Shown here: positions 7,791 to 8,323 of the stretch, in pieces
Numbering within the stretch: the stretch's first letter is position 1
Layout: every line of letters begins with the position of its first letter
Assembly: GCA_903879995.1 (NCBI GenBank)
Contig: CAIRNW010000316.1
Coordinates: forward strand, 1 to 8,323
Source: an uncultured Bacteroidota bacterium
GTDB lineage: Bacteria > Bacteroidota > Bacteroidia > Chitinophagales > Chitinophagaceae
Reading direction: 5' to 3'
DNA: 8,323 nt
Made by a program: the position numbers and the translations under genes
The notes under the pieces: generated by a model
Told to the model about the DNA's origin: nothing
What the model saw: the letters and a program-made list of their open reading frames with translations, nothing else
Databases searched by the model: none

Positions 7791-8323
7791 GTGATCCTCA
7801 TGCCGAGACTTAGTGATACGATGACTGAAGGAGTTATCGCTGCGTGGCATAAAAAGGTTGGAGATCGAGTTAAGAAAGGCGACTTGCTCGCTGAAGTGGA
7901 AACTGATAAAGCAACCATGGAGCTGGAGAGCTACAAAGACGGTGTGCTTTTACATTTAGGCGGAGAAAAAGGTTCCAAGATTCAGGTTAATGATCTTTTA
8001 GCTATTATAGGTAATGAGGGAGAGGATATTTCCTCCCTACTTAACAATGCTGCAGCCACCGCTGCTCCTGCTGCCGCAGCTCCGTCTGCTGCTGCTGCTT
8101 ACAATTCAACAAGTGCTCCTGCTGCAAACCCACCTTCCCCCGCTTCCCCTGGTTTGGATTTATCAAAAATGGATGAAGTGGTTTTAATGCCAAGATTGAG
8201 TGATACAATGGAGGTAGGCGTTATTGCTGGCTGGCATAAGCAAGTTGGCGATACTGTTAAAAAAGGAGACGTATTAGCTGATATCGAAACGGATAAGGCT
8301 ACCATGGAATTGGAGAGTTACAA
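7782..8323 (+). CDS. pdhC: Pyruvate dehydrogenase E2, dihydrolipoamide acetyltransferase (5' part, cut by the window end)
   Basis: E2 is the core of the pyruvate dehydrogenase complex: its lipoyl arms carry the acetyl group from E1 to CoA and are reoxidised by E3. The window holds 180 codons. Lipoyl domain 1 spans about 1-78 with ETDKATME and lipoyl-lysine Lys43. An Ala/Pro/Ser-rich flexible linker follows (about 88-127). Lipoyl domain 2 begins near 131 with Lys172 in the same motif, and the sequence ends at Tyr180. The E1/E3-binding domain and the acyltransferase domain lie outside. The ATG at 7782 is chosen because the lipoyl fold starts at once (AEVILMPRLSDTM); it is 42 bp after dnaX on the same strand. 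The two lipoyl copies match at 40 of 49 aligned residues (3-51 and 132-180). A 2-oxoglutarate or branched-chain E2 is less likely, given two near-identical lipoyl domains of mitochondrial-PDH type. Confidence 0.92.
   Translation, partial: MAEVILMPRLSDTMTEGVIAAWHKKVGDRVKKGDLLAEVETDKATMELESYKDGVLLHLGGEKGSKIQVNDLLAIIGNEGEDISSLLNNAAATAAPAAAAPSAAAAYNSTSAPAANPPSPASPGLDLSKMDEVVLMPRLSDTMEVGVIAGWHKQVGDTVKKGDVLADIETDKATMELESY

Overview
The window looks like ordinary chromosomal DNA of a member of the Bacteroidota, most likely near the Chitinophagaceae/Sphingobacteriales. The reasons are: an F-ATPase beta subunit with Bacteroidota-type insertions; an atpD-atpC pair that forms its own small operon; an 84-residue epsilon subunit without the C-terminal helical domain; -7 elements fitting TAnnTTTG; weak Shine-Dalgarno sequences; and a two-lipoyl-domain pyruvate dehydrogenase E2 ending its first domain block with ETDKATMELESY. 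I see no mobile element, CRISPR array, tRNA or rRNA.

Layout. Positions 1-138 are non-coding and hold a terminator-like hairpin and two tandem DnaA-box-like 9-mers. A long QueA-family gene (139-1365, +) follows and meets a sensor histidine kinase gene (1366-2712, -) tail to tail, with the two stop codons exactly abutting. A strong minus-strand terminator (2783-2815) separates the kinase gene from the atpD-atpC operon (4602-2837, -). A 148-bp divergent region (4603-4750) carries a -7 element for each direction. To its right, three plus-strand genes follow: a YghO-like GNAT-fold protein (4751-5914), dnaX (5952-7739), and the 5' part of the pyruvate dehydrogenase E2 gene (7782 to the window end).

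The genes are core housekeeping functions (tRNA queuosine synthesis, ATP synthesis, replication clamp loading, pyruvate oxidation) plus one sensor kinase with no partner regulator in view. They do not form one pathway. The most interesting signal lies inside dnaX. A run of 11 A sits exactly where the clamp-loader core (domains I-III) ends and the tau-specific tail begins, and both other reading frames hit a stop within two codons. This is the layout expected of a slippage site that makes a short gamma-like protein of about 380 residues as well as the 595-residue tau. Other points worth checking are the start-codon hairpin at pdhC, the possible leaderless promoter of the GNAT gene, and the DnaA boxes at the left edge.
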